DNA of 46,772 bases from Chromatiales bacterium (lineage in GTDB: Bacteria; Pseudomonadota; Gammaproteobacteria; Thiohalomonadales; Thiohalomonadaceae), in contig QKFD01000024.1 in assembly GCA_003251535.1 (NCBI GenBank), positions 161,837-208,608 of the forward strand, written 5' to 3'. Below are positions 26,260 to 35,832 of this stretch, one piece after another. Position 1 is the first letter of the stretch. The number at the start of each line of letters is the position of its first letter. The position numbers and the translations under genes were made by a program. The notes beneath the pieces are model-generated. The model was given only the letters and a program-made list of their open reading frames with translations. It was not told the DNA's origin and searched no databases.

Positions 26260-26793
26260 CTATGCCCCCCAGCGCTGACCGCGCCGCTCGGCCATCGCCT
26301 GCCCAATCTTGGCCAGATCGGCGCTGCTCAAGATGTGGCGTGCGATCTCCAACAGCTCCTCCTCCTCCAGCCGAATGTGGCCCTCATAGAGGGCACTAAA
26401 CGCCTCCACCTGGGCGGCAAAGGCGTCGAGATCGGCCAGCAGATTTTCCGGCCGCTGCAAGAGGGGCTGCATCTGCGCCCACCGCTCGGCCATCGCCTGA
26501 TGGTCGCTCCGCAGGCGGTGGATGAGATCCGCCAGCTTCAGACTCTGGCGCACCAGGCGAGGAAAGATCTCCTGCTCCTCATCCTCGTGGTGGTGCTGGG
26601 CGGCGCTGCCAAAGTAGCGCAACACCCGGCCGATCGCCTGCCGGGCCTCACCATCCAACCCCTGTTGGCGCAGGTGCGGCAGTAGCCGCTGTAGGGTCTC
26701 GCAGTGGGCCTGGATACGGGTGTGGCACGCCTTCAACAAACCGATGGGATCGGAGAAGTCCGGGGCGGCGGGGGGAAATAGCGTGTCGCTCAT
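26260..26793 (-). CDS. Hemerythrin HHE-domain protein
   Basis: A 177-aa helical protein of the HHE cation-binding family. His ligands are spread in the expected order: CHTRIQAHCE, QHHHEDEEQEIFPRL, RSDHQAMAERW and YEGHIRLEEEEL. Such proteins bind a di-iron centre and handle oxygen, NO or iron. It is divergent in sequence from the bacteriohemerythrin at 35833-36303 and is in an operon with an isochorismatase-family hydrolase and a TolC-type gene. Confidence 0.88.
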   Translation of the reverse strand: MSDTLFPPAAPDFSDPIGLLKACHTRIQAHCETLQRLLPHLRQQGLDGEARQAIGRVLRYFGSAAQHHHEDEEQEIFPRLVRQSLKLADLIHRLRSDHQAMAERWAQMQPLLQRPENLLADLDAFAAQVEAFSALYEGHIRLEEEELLEIARHILSSADLAKIGQAMAERRGQRWGA

Positions 26794-26803
26794 GGTTCGG
26801 GAT

Positions 26804-27361
26804 TTACTTGATAAGGGCGGAGACGGCCTTGAACTGCGGATGCTGGGCGTCGCGCAGCCACTCAAACAGCACCGACTCGCTGTTGCTGATAACGGCACAG
26901 GCCCGCATCCGCTCAATGGCGTTGCGGTGGTGCAGCGGACTGCGAGAGCAGATGGCATCCTCCACCACAAACACCTGATAGCCATCCGCCGCCAGGCCAA
27001 AGGCGGTCTGGAGGACACAGACATGGCTCTCCATGCCCGCCACCACCACCTGGCGTCGATGCAGCTCGTTCAGCTGCTCCTGGACGGGGGCGGCATCGGT
27101 GCAGGCGAAACAGCTCTTCTCCAGCACCGGCGTCTGTGGTGGCAGCTTGGTCGCCACCGGGTCGGTGGTGGCGCCCAGCCCCCGCGGGTACTGCTCAGTC
27201 ACCAGTACCGGTACCCCAAGCAGTGCCGCCGCCTGGGCCAGGATCCCCGCACTCCTCTCCACCTGGGCGCGCTCCGCCCCTGCCATTGCAGCGGCGAGGC
27301 GCACCTGGATATCGACCAGTAGCAGTACGGAGTCCTCGCGCCGCACCAGCTGCGGCTGCAT
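26804..27361 (-). CDS. Isochorismatase-family cysteine hydrolase
   Basis: A 185-aa cysteine hydrolase. The catalytic triad is visible: Asp17 (LLLVDIQ), Lys82 (LEKSCF) and Cys115 (MESHVCVLQT), with the cis-peptide region before the Cys. It resembles the YcaC/nicotinamidase-like branch. Substrate is not predictable. The preceding tolC-like gene ends nine bases upstream, and the hemerythrin gene follows after ten bases, so all three are probably co-transcribed. Confidence 0.92.
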   Translation of the reverse strand: MQPQLVRREDSVLLLVDIQVRLAAAMAGAERAQVERSAGILAQAAALLGVPVLVTEQYPRGLGATTDPVATKLPPQTPVLEKSCFACTDAAPVQEQLNELHRRQVVVAGMESHVCVLQTAFGLAADGYQVFVVEDAICSRSPLHHRNAIERMRACAVISNSESVLFEWLRDAQHPQFKAVSALIK

Positions 27362-27369
27362 GGCGCGAC

Positions 27370-28683
27370 TCACTCCAACCAACCGTTCACAGCGCGGATA
27401 TCCTCCGCGTCGAGGGTCCCCGCCGCCTGCTGCAACAGGAGGGTGGCCAGGATGTAGTCGTAACGGGAACGAGAGAAGTCACGACGGGCGAGGAACAGCT
27501 CGCGCTGGGCATCCAGCACATCCACCGCGGTGCGGGTCCCCACCTCGAAACCGGCCTGGGTGGCGCGCAGGGCGGTCTCACTGGAGGCGACCGACTGGCG
27601 CAGCGCCTCCACCTGGCTCTTGCCGGAGATGACGTTGAGGTAGGCGTTACGGGCGGAGCGGACGGTGGAGCGCCGGGTCGCCTCCAGATTGTCCTGTGCC
27701 TGCTGATAGAGGGCCACCGCCTCGGTCACGCGGGAGCTGACCAGGCCACCGGTGTAGATGGGGACCGAGACCTGGAAGCTCAGGGTGTTGTCGGTGCTGC
27801 GATTGCCATAGGCATAATCGGTGGTATCGCTGTAGCTGTGGTCAGCGACAAAGTTGACCGTCGGATAGTGGCCGGCGCGCTGGCGGTCGATCTCCTCCTG
27901 GGCCACCCGAGTCCCCGCCACCGCGGCCATCAGATCGGTGTTGTTATCCAGGGCGCTCTTGACCCACGCCTCCACATCGGACGGATCCGGTACCACCAGG
28001 GGGAACTCACCCAGCCCGGCCAGGGTATCGGGGGCGGTGCCGATGATCTCGCGGATGGTCTCGTGGGCGAGGTCAAGGGCGTTGCGTGCCGCGATCTCCT
28101 GTGACACCGCCAGGTCGTAACGCGCCTGCGCCTCGTGGACATCGGTGATGGCCGTCAGCCCCACCTCGAAACGCTGCCGGGTCTGGCGCAGCTGCTGCTC
28201 GATGGCGGCCTTCTCGGCCACGGCAAACTCCAACGTATCCTGGGCCGCCAGCAGATCGAAATAGGCGGTGGCGGTGCGCAAAATCAAGGTATTGCGGGCG
28301 CTATCCAGGGTGGCCGCGGCCTGCGCCACCCGTGACTCGGCCTGGCTACGGGTCACCAGCGCCTGCTTGTCAAAGACCGGCTGCACCAAGGTCAGCGAGT
28401 AACCGAGGGAGTTGAAGTCATCGTTGCCGTTACCGCTGACGCCACCGCTGTTGTCCTGCCAGATATGGGCAGCGCTGCCATCGAGCCCGATATTCGGCAG
28501 TAGACCGGCCTGTGCCTGAGGGATCGCCTCTTGGGATGCCCGATAGGAGGCGTCGGCGGCGGCAAACTGCGGGTCGTTCTCCAGCGCCTTCTGGTAGAGC
28601 CCCCACAGGTCCTCGCCGGCGGCGGGAAGGGCAGCAGAGGCAAGGCCGGTACTCAATAGGAGGGAGAGCAGTTTCTTACGCAT
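27370..28683 (-). CDS. TolC-family outer membrane efflux protein
   Basis: A 437-aa outer-membrane channel component for type I secretion or efflux. It has a signal peptide (MRKKLLSLLLSTGLASAALPAAG) and the two repeated helical/strand halves of TolC, including LYQKALENDPQF, SYSLTLVQPVF, GLTAITDVHEAQARYD and the second-half GTRTAVDVLDAQRELF. GGAAG precedes the chosen ATG. No inner-membrane pump or adaptor gene is adjacent, so it probably serves pumps encoded elsewhere. Confidence 0.94.
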   Translation of the reverse strand: MRKKLLSLLLSTGLASAALPAAGEDLWGLYQKALENDPQFAAADASYRASQEAIPQAQAGLLPNIGLDGSAAHIWQDNSGGVSGNGNDDFNSLGYSLTLVQPVFDKQALVTRSQAESRVAQAAATLDSARNTLILRTATAYFDLLAAQDTLEFAVAEKAAIEQQLRQTRQRFEVGLTAITDVHEAQARYDLAVSQEIAARNALDLAHETIREIIGTAPDTLAGLGEFPLVVPDPSDVEAWVKSALDNNTDLMAAVAGTRVAQEEIDRQRAGHYPTVNFVADHSYSDTTDYAYGNRSTDNTLSFQVSVPIYTGGLVSSRVTEAVALYQQAQDNLEATRRSTVRSARNAYLNVISGKSQVEALRQSVASSETALRATQAGFEVGTRTAVDVLDAQRELFLARRDFSRSRYDYILATLLLQQAAGTLDAEDIRAVNGWLE

Positions 28684-29133
28684 GGGGAGTGCTTCCTTCA
28701 TACCTGGGGGGAATAGGGGTGACCGCACCGCCATGGTGCCAGCCCGCCTCGCTCACCGACCGCCCACCCGGGCGGACACTGGCCGGTGAGAAAGGACGGG
28801 CTAAAGCCGAGACGACAATCCGCACAAGGATGGGGTCTTTGCCGGGCCGGTTCAAGCCGTGGAGTGGTGGATGGCGCCTACGCTGCGGCGATATTGCTGC
28901 ATAGGCAGCAATATGGCGGGGACGCCGGTGGCTGTCAACGCCATCCCGTGGCGAAAAATAGGCAGTTTTATGTCCACTTTGTCACCACTCCCTGGAGTCA
29001 TGCTAGGCTCCGGCCCAACCATGGAGAGAGGAGTGGCATGGAACCCTGGCCCTCCCGAGCACCATAGACGGTGGCCCCGCCGCCACCGCAACCACCCCGG
29101 TTTCATCGCTGTCACCCACATAAGGAGAGCCCC
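28684..29133. other. Divergent intergenic region with perfect hairpin
   Basis: This 450-base gap separates the divergent TolC-like and alpha/beta hydrolase genes, so it must hold promoters for both. It contains a perfect 10-bp hairpin (28891-28914, ATATTGCTGC/GCAGCAATAT with loop ATAG) and a second one near 28767 (CCGCCC/GGGCGG). I see no convincing protein gene and no clear sigma-70 pair. Confidence 0.5.
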
Positions 29134-30381
29134 ATGCCAGCCCATCTGCCTACCCACCTAACCGATCTCCTCCAATCACTGGAGCAGGCGGTACTTGATC
29201 GCGATCGCGCCCAGGCGGAGTCGCTGGCACAACAGCTGCGTCCGCAGATTGCCGAGTTGGAGCCAACCCAGCGCAGTGCCCTGGAGCACTACCTCGATGC
29301 CCTCTTGGCGGAGCTGGAGACGCCGCCGGTCAAGCTCCCCCAAGCCACTGCGCGGCGGCTATTCAGCGAGCGCGGCAGCGATAAGGCCAGCGCCCAAGGG
29401 GTGGTCTATCCGGTCTGGTTTGCCACCAACCGCCGCCCCAACAGCGATGGCAGCGGTTTCACCAACGAACGCGCCGATCAGATCACCCGCGGCCGGGCCG
29501 AGGTCTACATCCCTGAGGCGCACCGTTTCGGCGAGATCGGCAATAGCTTCTGGACCCGGCTACTGCGCTTTGATCTGCGGGACGACCACCTGCGCCTACA
29601 ACAGGTCACCCCCCAGGAGCAGGCCGCCTTCTTCGCCGAGTTGCAGCAGGCGATGGCCCAGGCGCGTGAGCAGGGGGGCCCGGCCCACGCCCTCTTCTTT
29701 CTCCACGGCTTCAATGTCAGTTTCGCGGAGGCGGCGATCCGCGCCGCCCAGCTAGGGGTGGATCTCAAGGTACCGGGGGCCACCGCCTTCTTCAGCTGGC
29801 CCTCCCGGGGCAGTGTGGCCGCCTACACCGTGGATGAGGCGACCATCCAGGCGAGCGAGCAGGCGATTGCCGACTTTTTGGTGGAGTTTTGCGACCACTG
29901 CGGCGCAGACAAGGTACACCTCATCGCCCACAGCATGGGCAACCGGGGCCTGCTGCGGGCGATGCAGCGCATCGCCGGTGATGCGGAACTGCGCACACGG
30001 GTAAAACTGGGGCAGATATTCCTCGCCGCCCCCGATGTGGACCGCTCGCTATTTCTCGACCTGGCCACCCTCTACCCCCACTACGCCCAGCGCACCACCC
30101 TCTACTCCTCCAACGGCGATCTACCGGTCTACCTCTCCTTCCGTCTGCACGATGCGCCGCGTGCCGGCTACTACGAGCCCTACACCGTGGTCCCCGGCAT
30201 CGACACCATTGCCGTCCCCAATCTGGATGTCGATCTACTGGGCCACTCCTACTTCGCCGAAGCGGAGGCGCTGCTGCATGACATCTACGACCTGATGCGC
30301 AACAACACCCCGCCCAACCAACGCCAACGACTGGTAGCGGCCACCGCCGGCAGCGAACACTTCTGGCGGTTACAACGCTAA
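29134..30381 (+). CDS. Alpha/beta hydrolase of the DUF900 type
   Basis: A 415-aa protein with a helical N-terminal part (about 100 residues) and an alpha/beta hydrolase domain. VYPVWFATNRRP, FFLHGFNVSF and FFSWPSRG are DUF900 hallmarks. The nucleophile elbow is AHSMGN (Ser), and a C-terminal His is in LGHSYF. TAAGGAGAG precedes the ATG at a good spacing. No signal peptide is visible. Substrate is unknown. Confidence 0.88.
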   Translation: MPAHLPTHLTDLLQSLEQAVLDRDRAQAESLAQQLRPQIAELEPTQRSALEHYLDALLAELETPPVKLPQATARRLFSERGSDKASAQGVVYPVWFATNRRPNSDGSGFTNERADQITRGRAEVYIPEAHRFGEIGNSFWTRLLRFDLRDDHLRLQQVTPQEQAAFFAELQQAMAQAREQGGPAHALFFLHGFNVSFAEAAIRAAQLGVDLKVPGATAFFSWPSRGSVAAYTVDEATIQASEQAIADFLVEFCDHCGADKVHLIAHSMGNRGLLRAMQRIAGDAELRTRVKLGQIFLAAPDVDRSLFLDLATLYPHYAQRTTLYSSNGDLPVYLSFRLHDAPRAGYYEPYTVVPGIDTIAVPNLDVDLLGHSYFAEAEALLHDIYDLMRNNTPPNQRQRLVAATAGSEHFWRLQR

Positions 30382-30401
30382 GCGGACCGCAGCGCCCGCC
30401 C

Positions 30402-30422
30402 CCCCAGCGCTGATCGCTGGGG
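30402..30422. terminator. Hairpin between convergent genes
   Basis: A perfect 8-bp stem (CCCCAGCG/CGCTGGGG) with a five-base loop lies just after the DUF900 gene and before the converging nucleotidase gene. No U-tract is present. Confidence 0.5.
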
Positions 30423-30457
30423 AGGCGCCGCCAGGCTCACGGCGGGCCCGGCGGCGC

Positions 30458-31993
30458 CTATTCCGCACGGCGCTGGATGCGGCCATCCAACCCGCCGGTC
30501 AAACGCCCCCCCGGCAGCGCCTGCAGATACCCCTCCACCACCTGGCGCAGATTGGGGCGCTCGCTGGAGAGAGGGCCCGGCCGGGTGGCCGGTGCAAACA
30601 GGGTGTAACCTTCATGGAGGCCGTTTTCATAGACGTAATCGACGGTGGTAGCGCTGTAGGTCGCAGAGAGGTCGAGCGGCCGACCCGCCACCGTCACCTC
30701 AGCCACCCGAAACCCCGCCCCCTCGCGGCCATAGCTGAAGCGCACGCCGGACACCTGCAAGAAGTGGCCGGCGCCAGAGTCGGCCTCGGCCACGGAGTGG
30801 TTCAGCAGTTGGAGTAGTTGGCGGCCGGTGATGGGGAAGGAGACCAGCCGATTGTCATAGTAAAAGACACCATCCAGATCCCCCTGGGTAATGGGACCGG
30901 GGGGGATGTTGTCATTGATGCGGATGGCGCCGCCATTGATGAAGGCGATATCGGTACCCATGGCCTGACGGGCGGCATCGGCCAGCAGATTGCCCAAGGC
31001 GCTCTCCTGACCACGCACCACAGGCTCTACCCCCTCCAACATCACCGCCGTCTGACCCACCACCTGTTCACTATCGAGGCCGGCCCGTCGCAACGCCGCC
31101 AACCACTCCGCCACCAGCGCCGCCATCTGCGGGTCGGCAGGGATGTGGTCATCCACACGGATGCGCAACGGCACCGTGGAGAGCGGCCCCCCGACGGGCA
31201 GCACAACGTCGTAGACAATGGCGCTGGCGATGTCGGCATCGGCCTTGGTGATCCAGGTGGTACCCACCCGCTGGCGGAAGTAGCGGTGATCATGGCCACC
31301 GATGATGAGGTCGATCCCCGGCACCGCCTGCGCCAACACCTCATCCATCGCCTTCCCCTGGTGGGTGAGGGCGATGACCAACTCCGCCCCCTCCGCCCGC
31401 AGCTTGGCCAGGGCGACCCGGGCGGCCGGGATCACCGGGGTTGAGCGGACATAGGCGGGGCGCTCCAGCGGATAGAGCAGCCCCATGAGACCGACCCGCA
31501 CCCCGCCTATCTCCAGCAGCAGGGTCTCCGGTACCCCGGGGAAGCGCTCGCACTGCGCCGCCTGGCAGTGGTAGGCGTTGCTGGAGACCCACTGGAAACG
31601 GGACTGGGCGAGGCGCGCCAACACCACCGCCTCATCGGCGGCATCGAACTCGTGGTTGCCAAAGGTGGCCACCAGCAGCGGATCGGCCGCCTCCGGGTCA
31701 CCATCAAGCAGGTTCATCGCGGCGATCATCGACTCCCCTTGGGAGAACTTACTCATCACCGAAGGAAACAGCATGTCACCGGCGTGGAGCAGCAGCACCG
31801 GTGTGCCATCTTCCGCCAACTGCCGACGGAGCCCCCGCAGGCGGGCCATGCCCCCCACAGCGCCCCGCTCCAGGCCCTCAATCTTGTAGACATCGTTGAC
31901 CTGGAGGATCCGGAAGTGACGCCCCTCCGGGGCCGCCAGGGCCAGGGTGGGCAGCAGGCTGAGCAACAGCAGTGGGAGGATGGAGCGGAGCAC
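30458..31993 (-). CDS. Periplasmic 5'-nucleotidase / UDP-sugar hydrolase family protein
   Basis: A 511-aa exported metallophosphoesterase. The signal peptide follows a GTG start (AAAGG eight bases upstream) and ends in LPTLALAA. The N-terminal dimetal domain shows LQVNDVYKIE (a variant of the usual N-D-x-H motif), LLLHAGDML, ATFGNHEFD, ALTHQG and IIGGHDHRYF. The C-terminal 5'-nucleotidase domain shows FINGGAIRINDNI and YDNRLVSFPITG. The Tyr in place of the first His of D-x-H is a deviation worth noting. It is divergent from the FecR-TPR gene. Confidence 0.92.
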   Translation of the reverse strand: MLRSILPLLLLSLLPTLALAAPEGRHFRILQVNDVYKIEGLERGAVGGMARLRGLRRQLAEDGTPVLLLHAGDMLFPSVMSKFSQGESMIAAMNLLDGDPEAADPLLVATFGNHEFDAADEAVVLARLAQSRFQWVSSNAYHCQAAQCERFPGVPETLLLEIGGVRVGLMGLLYPLERPAYVRSTPVIPAARVALAKLRAEGAELVIALTHQGKAMDEVLAQAVPGIDLIIGGHDHRYFRQRVGTTWITKADADIASAIVYDVVLPVGGPLSTVPLRIRVDDHIPADPQMAALVAEWLAALRRAGLDSEQVVGQTAVMLEGVEPVVRGQESALGNLLADAARQAMGTDIAFINGGAIRINDNIPPGPITQGDLDGVFYYDNRLVSFPITGRQLLQLLNHSVAEADSGAGHFLQVSGVRFSYGREGAGFRVAEVTVAGRPLDLSATYSATTVDYVYENGLHEGYTLFAPATRPGPLSSERPNLRQVVEGYLQALPGGRLTGGLDGRIQRRAE

Positions 31994-32213
31994 GGAGATG
32001 ACCTTTCGCAACAGAAGAGGGGGCGGAGTTAAGCGCCGAATCCCACCCCAGGTCAATGGCGCGCCACCAGGGCAAACAAGGCAGGCGCCGCGCAAGATAC
32101 ATGTGCAGGATCCCAGCGGCGGGGCCATGGGCAACAGTGGTCGACTGCGCTACCCTCGCTACCGCCCCGCGCCCCAGCGAGCGCTGCGTTACCACCCCCT
32201 CCGAGGAGCCCCC

Positions 32214-35200
32214 ATGTCCCGCATCCTGCGCCACCTCGCCCCCCTCACCGCCCTACTACTACCGCTACCACTGCTGGCCGCCCCGGTAGCGGAGATAGTC
32301 AGCCTGAGCGGCCATGGCGACTGGCGGCCGGCCGGTGAGGCGCCATGGCAGCCCGCCAACCTGCGCCAGCCGCTCGACAACGGCAATGCAGTGCGCACCG
32401 GCTCACTCTCTGCCATGGCGCTGCTGTTTGCCGATCAGACCCAGATCAAGCTCGGTAGCGGCTCTGAGTTCCAGATTGACCAAGTGGCCGGCCGGGAGGG
32501 GACGGTTGTGGATCTGATACGGGGCCGCTCCTGGTCGCAGACCAAAAACGCCCCCTCCGGCGGTGTCCACTTCCGCACCCCGAGCGGTAATGCCGCCATC
32601 CAGGGCACCGAGTGGCTGCTGGAGGTCGCGCTGGATGGCCGCACCACCCTCACCGTCGTGGAGGGGGTGGTGGCCTTTGAGAACCCCTATGGCCGGGTCA
32701 CCGCCGGCCCCGCCGAAGAGGTGACCGCAGCGGTGGGCGAGGCGCCGGTCAAACGCCGCCTGATCAACCCGCGGGCACGGGTCCAGTGGGTGGCCACCTG
32801 GCGCTTCCCCAGCGAGCGCTACCCTGAGCTGGCGGAGCCGGCCTGGTCGGCCCTGGCCAGCCAGATCGCCCAAGGCGAACTGGCCGCCGTCCGCACGCAA
32901 CTCGGCACCGATCCCCGCCCCCTCGCCCCACTGCTGCTGGCGGAGTTGGATCTGGCCGAAGGGGAGAGCACCGCTGCCCGCCAACGCCTGGCGACACTCC
33001 CCCCCAGCGGGCGAGTGGCAGCACTACAGGCCGAGGCGTTGCTGCGGGAGGACAACCTCGATCGGGCACGGCAGACCCTCGCCGCCGCCCCCAGCCAACT
33101 GGAGGTGGCGCTGGTGCGGGGCGAGCTGGAGCGACTCGCCGGCCACGGCGAGGCGGCCGCCGCGGCCTATGCCGAGGCGACCGCGCTGGCCCCCGCCGAT
33201 CCCCGTGCCTGGTGGGGACGGGGGCGGGTGGCCGCCGAGCAGGAGCACTACCAACCGGCAGCAGAGTGGCTCCAGCGGGCCATCGCCCTGGCCCCGGAGC
33301 GACGGCTGGCGGAGGGGGACCTCGCCCTATTGGAGACCCTCGCCGACCAGCTGGAGGCGGCCAAGGGGCGCTACCAACAGGTGCTGGAGCGGGACCCGGC
33401 CGACTATGTGGCCCTCACGGGGCTGGGGCTGGCGGAGCTGAAGAGTGGCCACCCAGAGGCGGCCTTGACGCCGCTGCTGGCCGCCACTGCGGTGGCCCCG
33501 GAGTATGCCCGCGCCCCGCTCTATATCGGCGTCGCCTACTACCAACTGGGGCGGGAGGCGGATGCCCTCGCCAGCCTACAGCGGGCCGCCCGCCTCGACC
33601 CCCACGACCCGCTCCCGTGGTTCTATATCGCCCTCATCCGCCAGGACCAGATCGATCCCGCCGGCGCCATCACCGCCGCCCGCGCCGCCAATGACCGGCT
33701 CCCCTATCTGAAGTCGCTCAACCAGCTGGCCAACGACCGCCAAGGCAGCGCCAACCTCGGCGCCGGCTACGCCCAGTTTGGCCTGGAGGAGTGGGCACTG
33801 CGGGAGGCGCACCGCTCGCAACTGCCGTTCTGGGCCGGCAGCCATCTGTTTCTGGCCGACCGCCTGCCAGAGGGCCATGCCCAACGCTCGGCGCTGATGC
33901 AGGGGCTGCTCACCGACCCCACCGTCTTCGGCGCCTCCCCGCTGCGCCACCCCCTGATCCCCGCCCCCAACGCCGCCCTCACCCTCAAGCTGCGCGCCAG
34001 CGAGCAGGAGGCGATGCACAGCCGCGAGGGGCAGGCCACCGCCAGCGGCTATAGCGTTGCCCCCTTCCCGCTGGCCGGCTTCATCGAGCTGCACCAGCTG
34101 GCGGTGACCCCGGCCGAGGCGCCGTTTGACGCCCGTGTCCCCAGCGCCATCGTCGCCGCTGGTGCCCGCCCGACCCCACAGCTGGGGCTGTTCGCCTACG
34201 CCGACCGTAGCGAGCCCCAGGTCTACCGCATCCCGCTCGGCAGCGACGAGGCGACCCTGGAGGGGCGCCAACAGCGGATCGATCTCGGTGGCAGCTGGCG
34301 CCACACCCCCTCGGCCCAGAGCTGGCTCCAGCTGGGCCAGGGCGAGGAGCAGAGCATCGATCGCCGCCCGCAACGCCAGCAGCGACGCAAGGTGCGGCAG
34401 GATGAGGAGGAGCTGGCGCTGCGCCACACCCGCCGCAGCGGTACCACCGAGTGGAGCGTTGGGGTGGAGGCGGCCCGCCTCCAGTTCCCCCAGATCACCG
34501 ACCGCTTGGACAGCAACGAGTACGCCAGCCTGCTCTACCACCATGTGCGCGACGTAGAGCTGAACACCTCGCGCAGCTGGCTGGGGGCGCGTTGGGAGCC
34601 GGACCGCCACTGGCTGCTGGAGGGGACCCTGGAGTATGCCGGGGTGGCGGCCGACCTCGACCTCACCACCGTCAGCACCCCGCTGGATGGCAATCCGCCC
34701 CTCACCTACTACCCACAGAGTTGGACCACCGAGCGTGACCGCTGGTACCCCCGCCTCGGCCTCGCCCTCTCCCCCAACCCCCGCCACACCTATCGCATCG
34801 CCTACCAACACTGGCTACGGCCGGTGGGGGCCGCCGGCCTCGCCCCCATCACCACCGCCGGCATCCCGCTCACCGCCCCCGGGCTGCTACGGGGCGGTGA
34901 GCTGCGACGGCTGCGCCTCCAGGGGGAGTGGGAGCTAAACGACCGCCTGCTCCTCACCGCCTTTGCCGATCGCCAACGGATCAGCAACCTCCATGACGGT
35001 CAGGACGACCCGTTCGACTACGCCGACTCAGCGGCCCAGTACCAGCAGCTACGCCAGCAGAGCGCCACCCACTTCGGCTCCCTGGAGGCGCTGGAGTGGC
35101 AGCCCATCTTTGCCTCTGGTGAGATCGAGAGCGTCGGCCTGCTCGGCAACGCCATCCTCTTGCCCCGCCTCTCCCTCGCCCTCGGCTACATCCAGAGCGC

Positions 35201-35501
35201 GGAGGAGAATCGGCGGGTGGCGGAGTACCACCTCCCCTATATCCCCCGCCACCGCGCCACGACCGGCCTCACCTGGCTACCCGCCAGTGGCTGGACCCTC
35301 CAGAGCCGTCTCAGCTGGCGCAGTGAACGCGCCTCCAGTCAGAAACTGGCAGAGCCGGACCTCGCCGCTGACTTCGACCTCGCCCTGCGTGCCGCCTGGG
35401 AGTCGGCCGACAAGAGTTGGTTGCTGGAGGGGTTTGCCGGCGGCTTACTGCGCAAGGATGACGGCTGGCTGGTGGGGGGCCAGTTGGTGCGCCGCTTCTA
35501 A
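32214..35501 (+). CDS. FecR domain-TPR-outer membrane beta-barrel fusion protein
   Basis: A 1095-aa exported protein. A signal peptide (about residues 1-23) is followed by a FecR domain (about 50-150; LFADQTQIKLGSGSEFQI and GNAAIQGTEWLLEV are typical), then TPR repeats (about 220-560), then a C-terminal region of about 470 residues with alternating amphipathic strands ending in a terminal Phe (LVRRF), the usual outer-membrane beta-barrel signature. GAGGAG precedes the ATG. The TPR-barrel layout recalls PgaA-type exopolysaccharide exporters, but the FecR addition is unusual. No polysaccharide synthase genes are nearby. Confidence 0.85.
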   Translation: MSRILRHLAPLTALLLPLPLLAAPVAEIVSLSGHGDWRPAGEAPWQPANLRQPLDNGNAVRTGSLSAMALLFADQTQIKLGSGSEFQIDQVAGREGTVVDLIRGRSWSQTKNAPSGGVHFRTPSGNAAIQGTEWLLEVALDGRTTLTVVEGVVAFENPYGRVTAGPAEEVTAAVGEAPVKRRLINPRARVQWVATWRFPSERYPELAEPAWSALASQIAQGELAAVRTQLGTDPRPLAPLLLAELDLAEGESTAARQRLATLPPSGRVAALQAEALLREDNLDRARQTLAAAPSQLEVALVRGELERLAGHGEAAAAAYAEATALAPADPRAWWGRGRVAAEQEHYQPAAEWLQRAIALAPERRLAEGDLALLETLADQLEAAKGRYQQVLERDPADYVALTGLGLAELKSGHPEAALTPLLAATAVAPEYARAPLYIGVAYYQLGREADALASLQRAARLDPHDPLPWFYIALIRQDQIDPAGAITAARAANDRLPYLKSLNQLANDRQGSANLGAGYAQFGLEEWALREAHRSQLPFWAGSHLFLADRLPEGHAQRSALMQGLLTDPTVFGASPLRHPLIPAPNAALTLKLRASEQEAMHSREGQATASGYSVAPFPLAGFIELHQLAVTPAEAPFDARVPSAIVAAGARPTPQLGLFAYADRSEPQVYRIPLGSDEATLEGRQQRIDLGGSWRHTPSAQSWLQLGQGEEQSIDRRPQRQQRRKVRQDEEELALRHTRRSGTTEWSVGVEAARLQFPQITDRLDSNEYASLLYHHVRDVELNTSRSWLGARWEPDRHWLLEGTLEYAGVAADLDLTTVSTPLDGNPPLTYYPQSWTTERDRWYPRLGLALSPNPRHTYRIAYQHWLRPVGAAGLAPITTAGIPLTAPGLLRGGELRRLRLQGEWELNDRLLLTAFADRQRISNLHDGQDDPFDYADSAAQYQQLRQQSATHFGSLEALEWQPIFASGEIESVGLLGNAILLPRLSLALGYIQSAEENRRVAEYHLPYIPRHRATTGLTWLPASGWTLQSRLSWRSERASSQKLAEPDLAADFDLALRAAWESADKSWLLEGFAGGLLRKDDGWLVGGQLVRRF

Positions 35502-35832
35502 GGGTTGGGCGGACAAGTGGAGGGCCATTGGGCTGGATGGATCCCCACCGCCATGCCCCTGTCATCGGGTCGTCACTTTTCCCCACAGGCTGTGGATGAC
35601 TCTGTGGGTCTTTTTGGGGGAAGGGGCGGAGAGCCGCGTGGCAGTTGGCCTGGCGTTAAAGTGGTCAAATTTTGACCAACAGGCGCCCCACCGACCGAGG
35701 TGGTTGGCGCCCTAAGCGGCCACCGCCATGACAACGCCCCCGGTACCGACACGCTGATCGGCACCGGGACCGCCATGGGGTCTTACTAACGGCAGGCCTG
35801 GGGCACCGCCTCCAGGCCCCACCACGGGCCGC
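35502..35832. other. Intergenic region with several inverted repeats
   Basis: This 331-base gap follows two converging genes. It holds GGTCAAA-T-TTTGACC near 35663, an imperfect hairpin near 35739-35772 (CCCGGTACCGA against TCGGCACCGGG) and GGCCTGG/CCAGGCC at 35795-35818. The last lies 14 bases after the end of the hemerythrin gene and is the best candidate terminator for the vnf-linked transcript, though no U-run follows it. I see no gene in this stretch. Confidence 0.55.
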
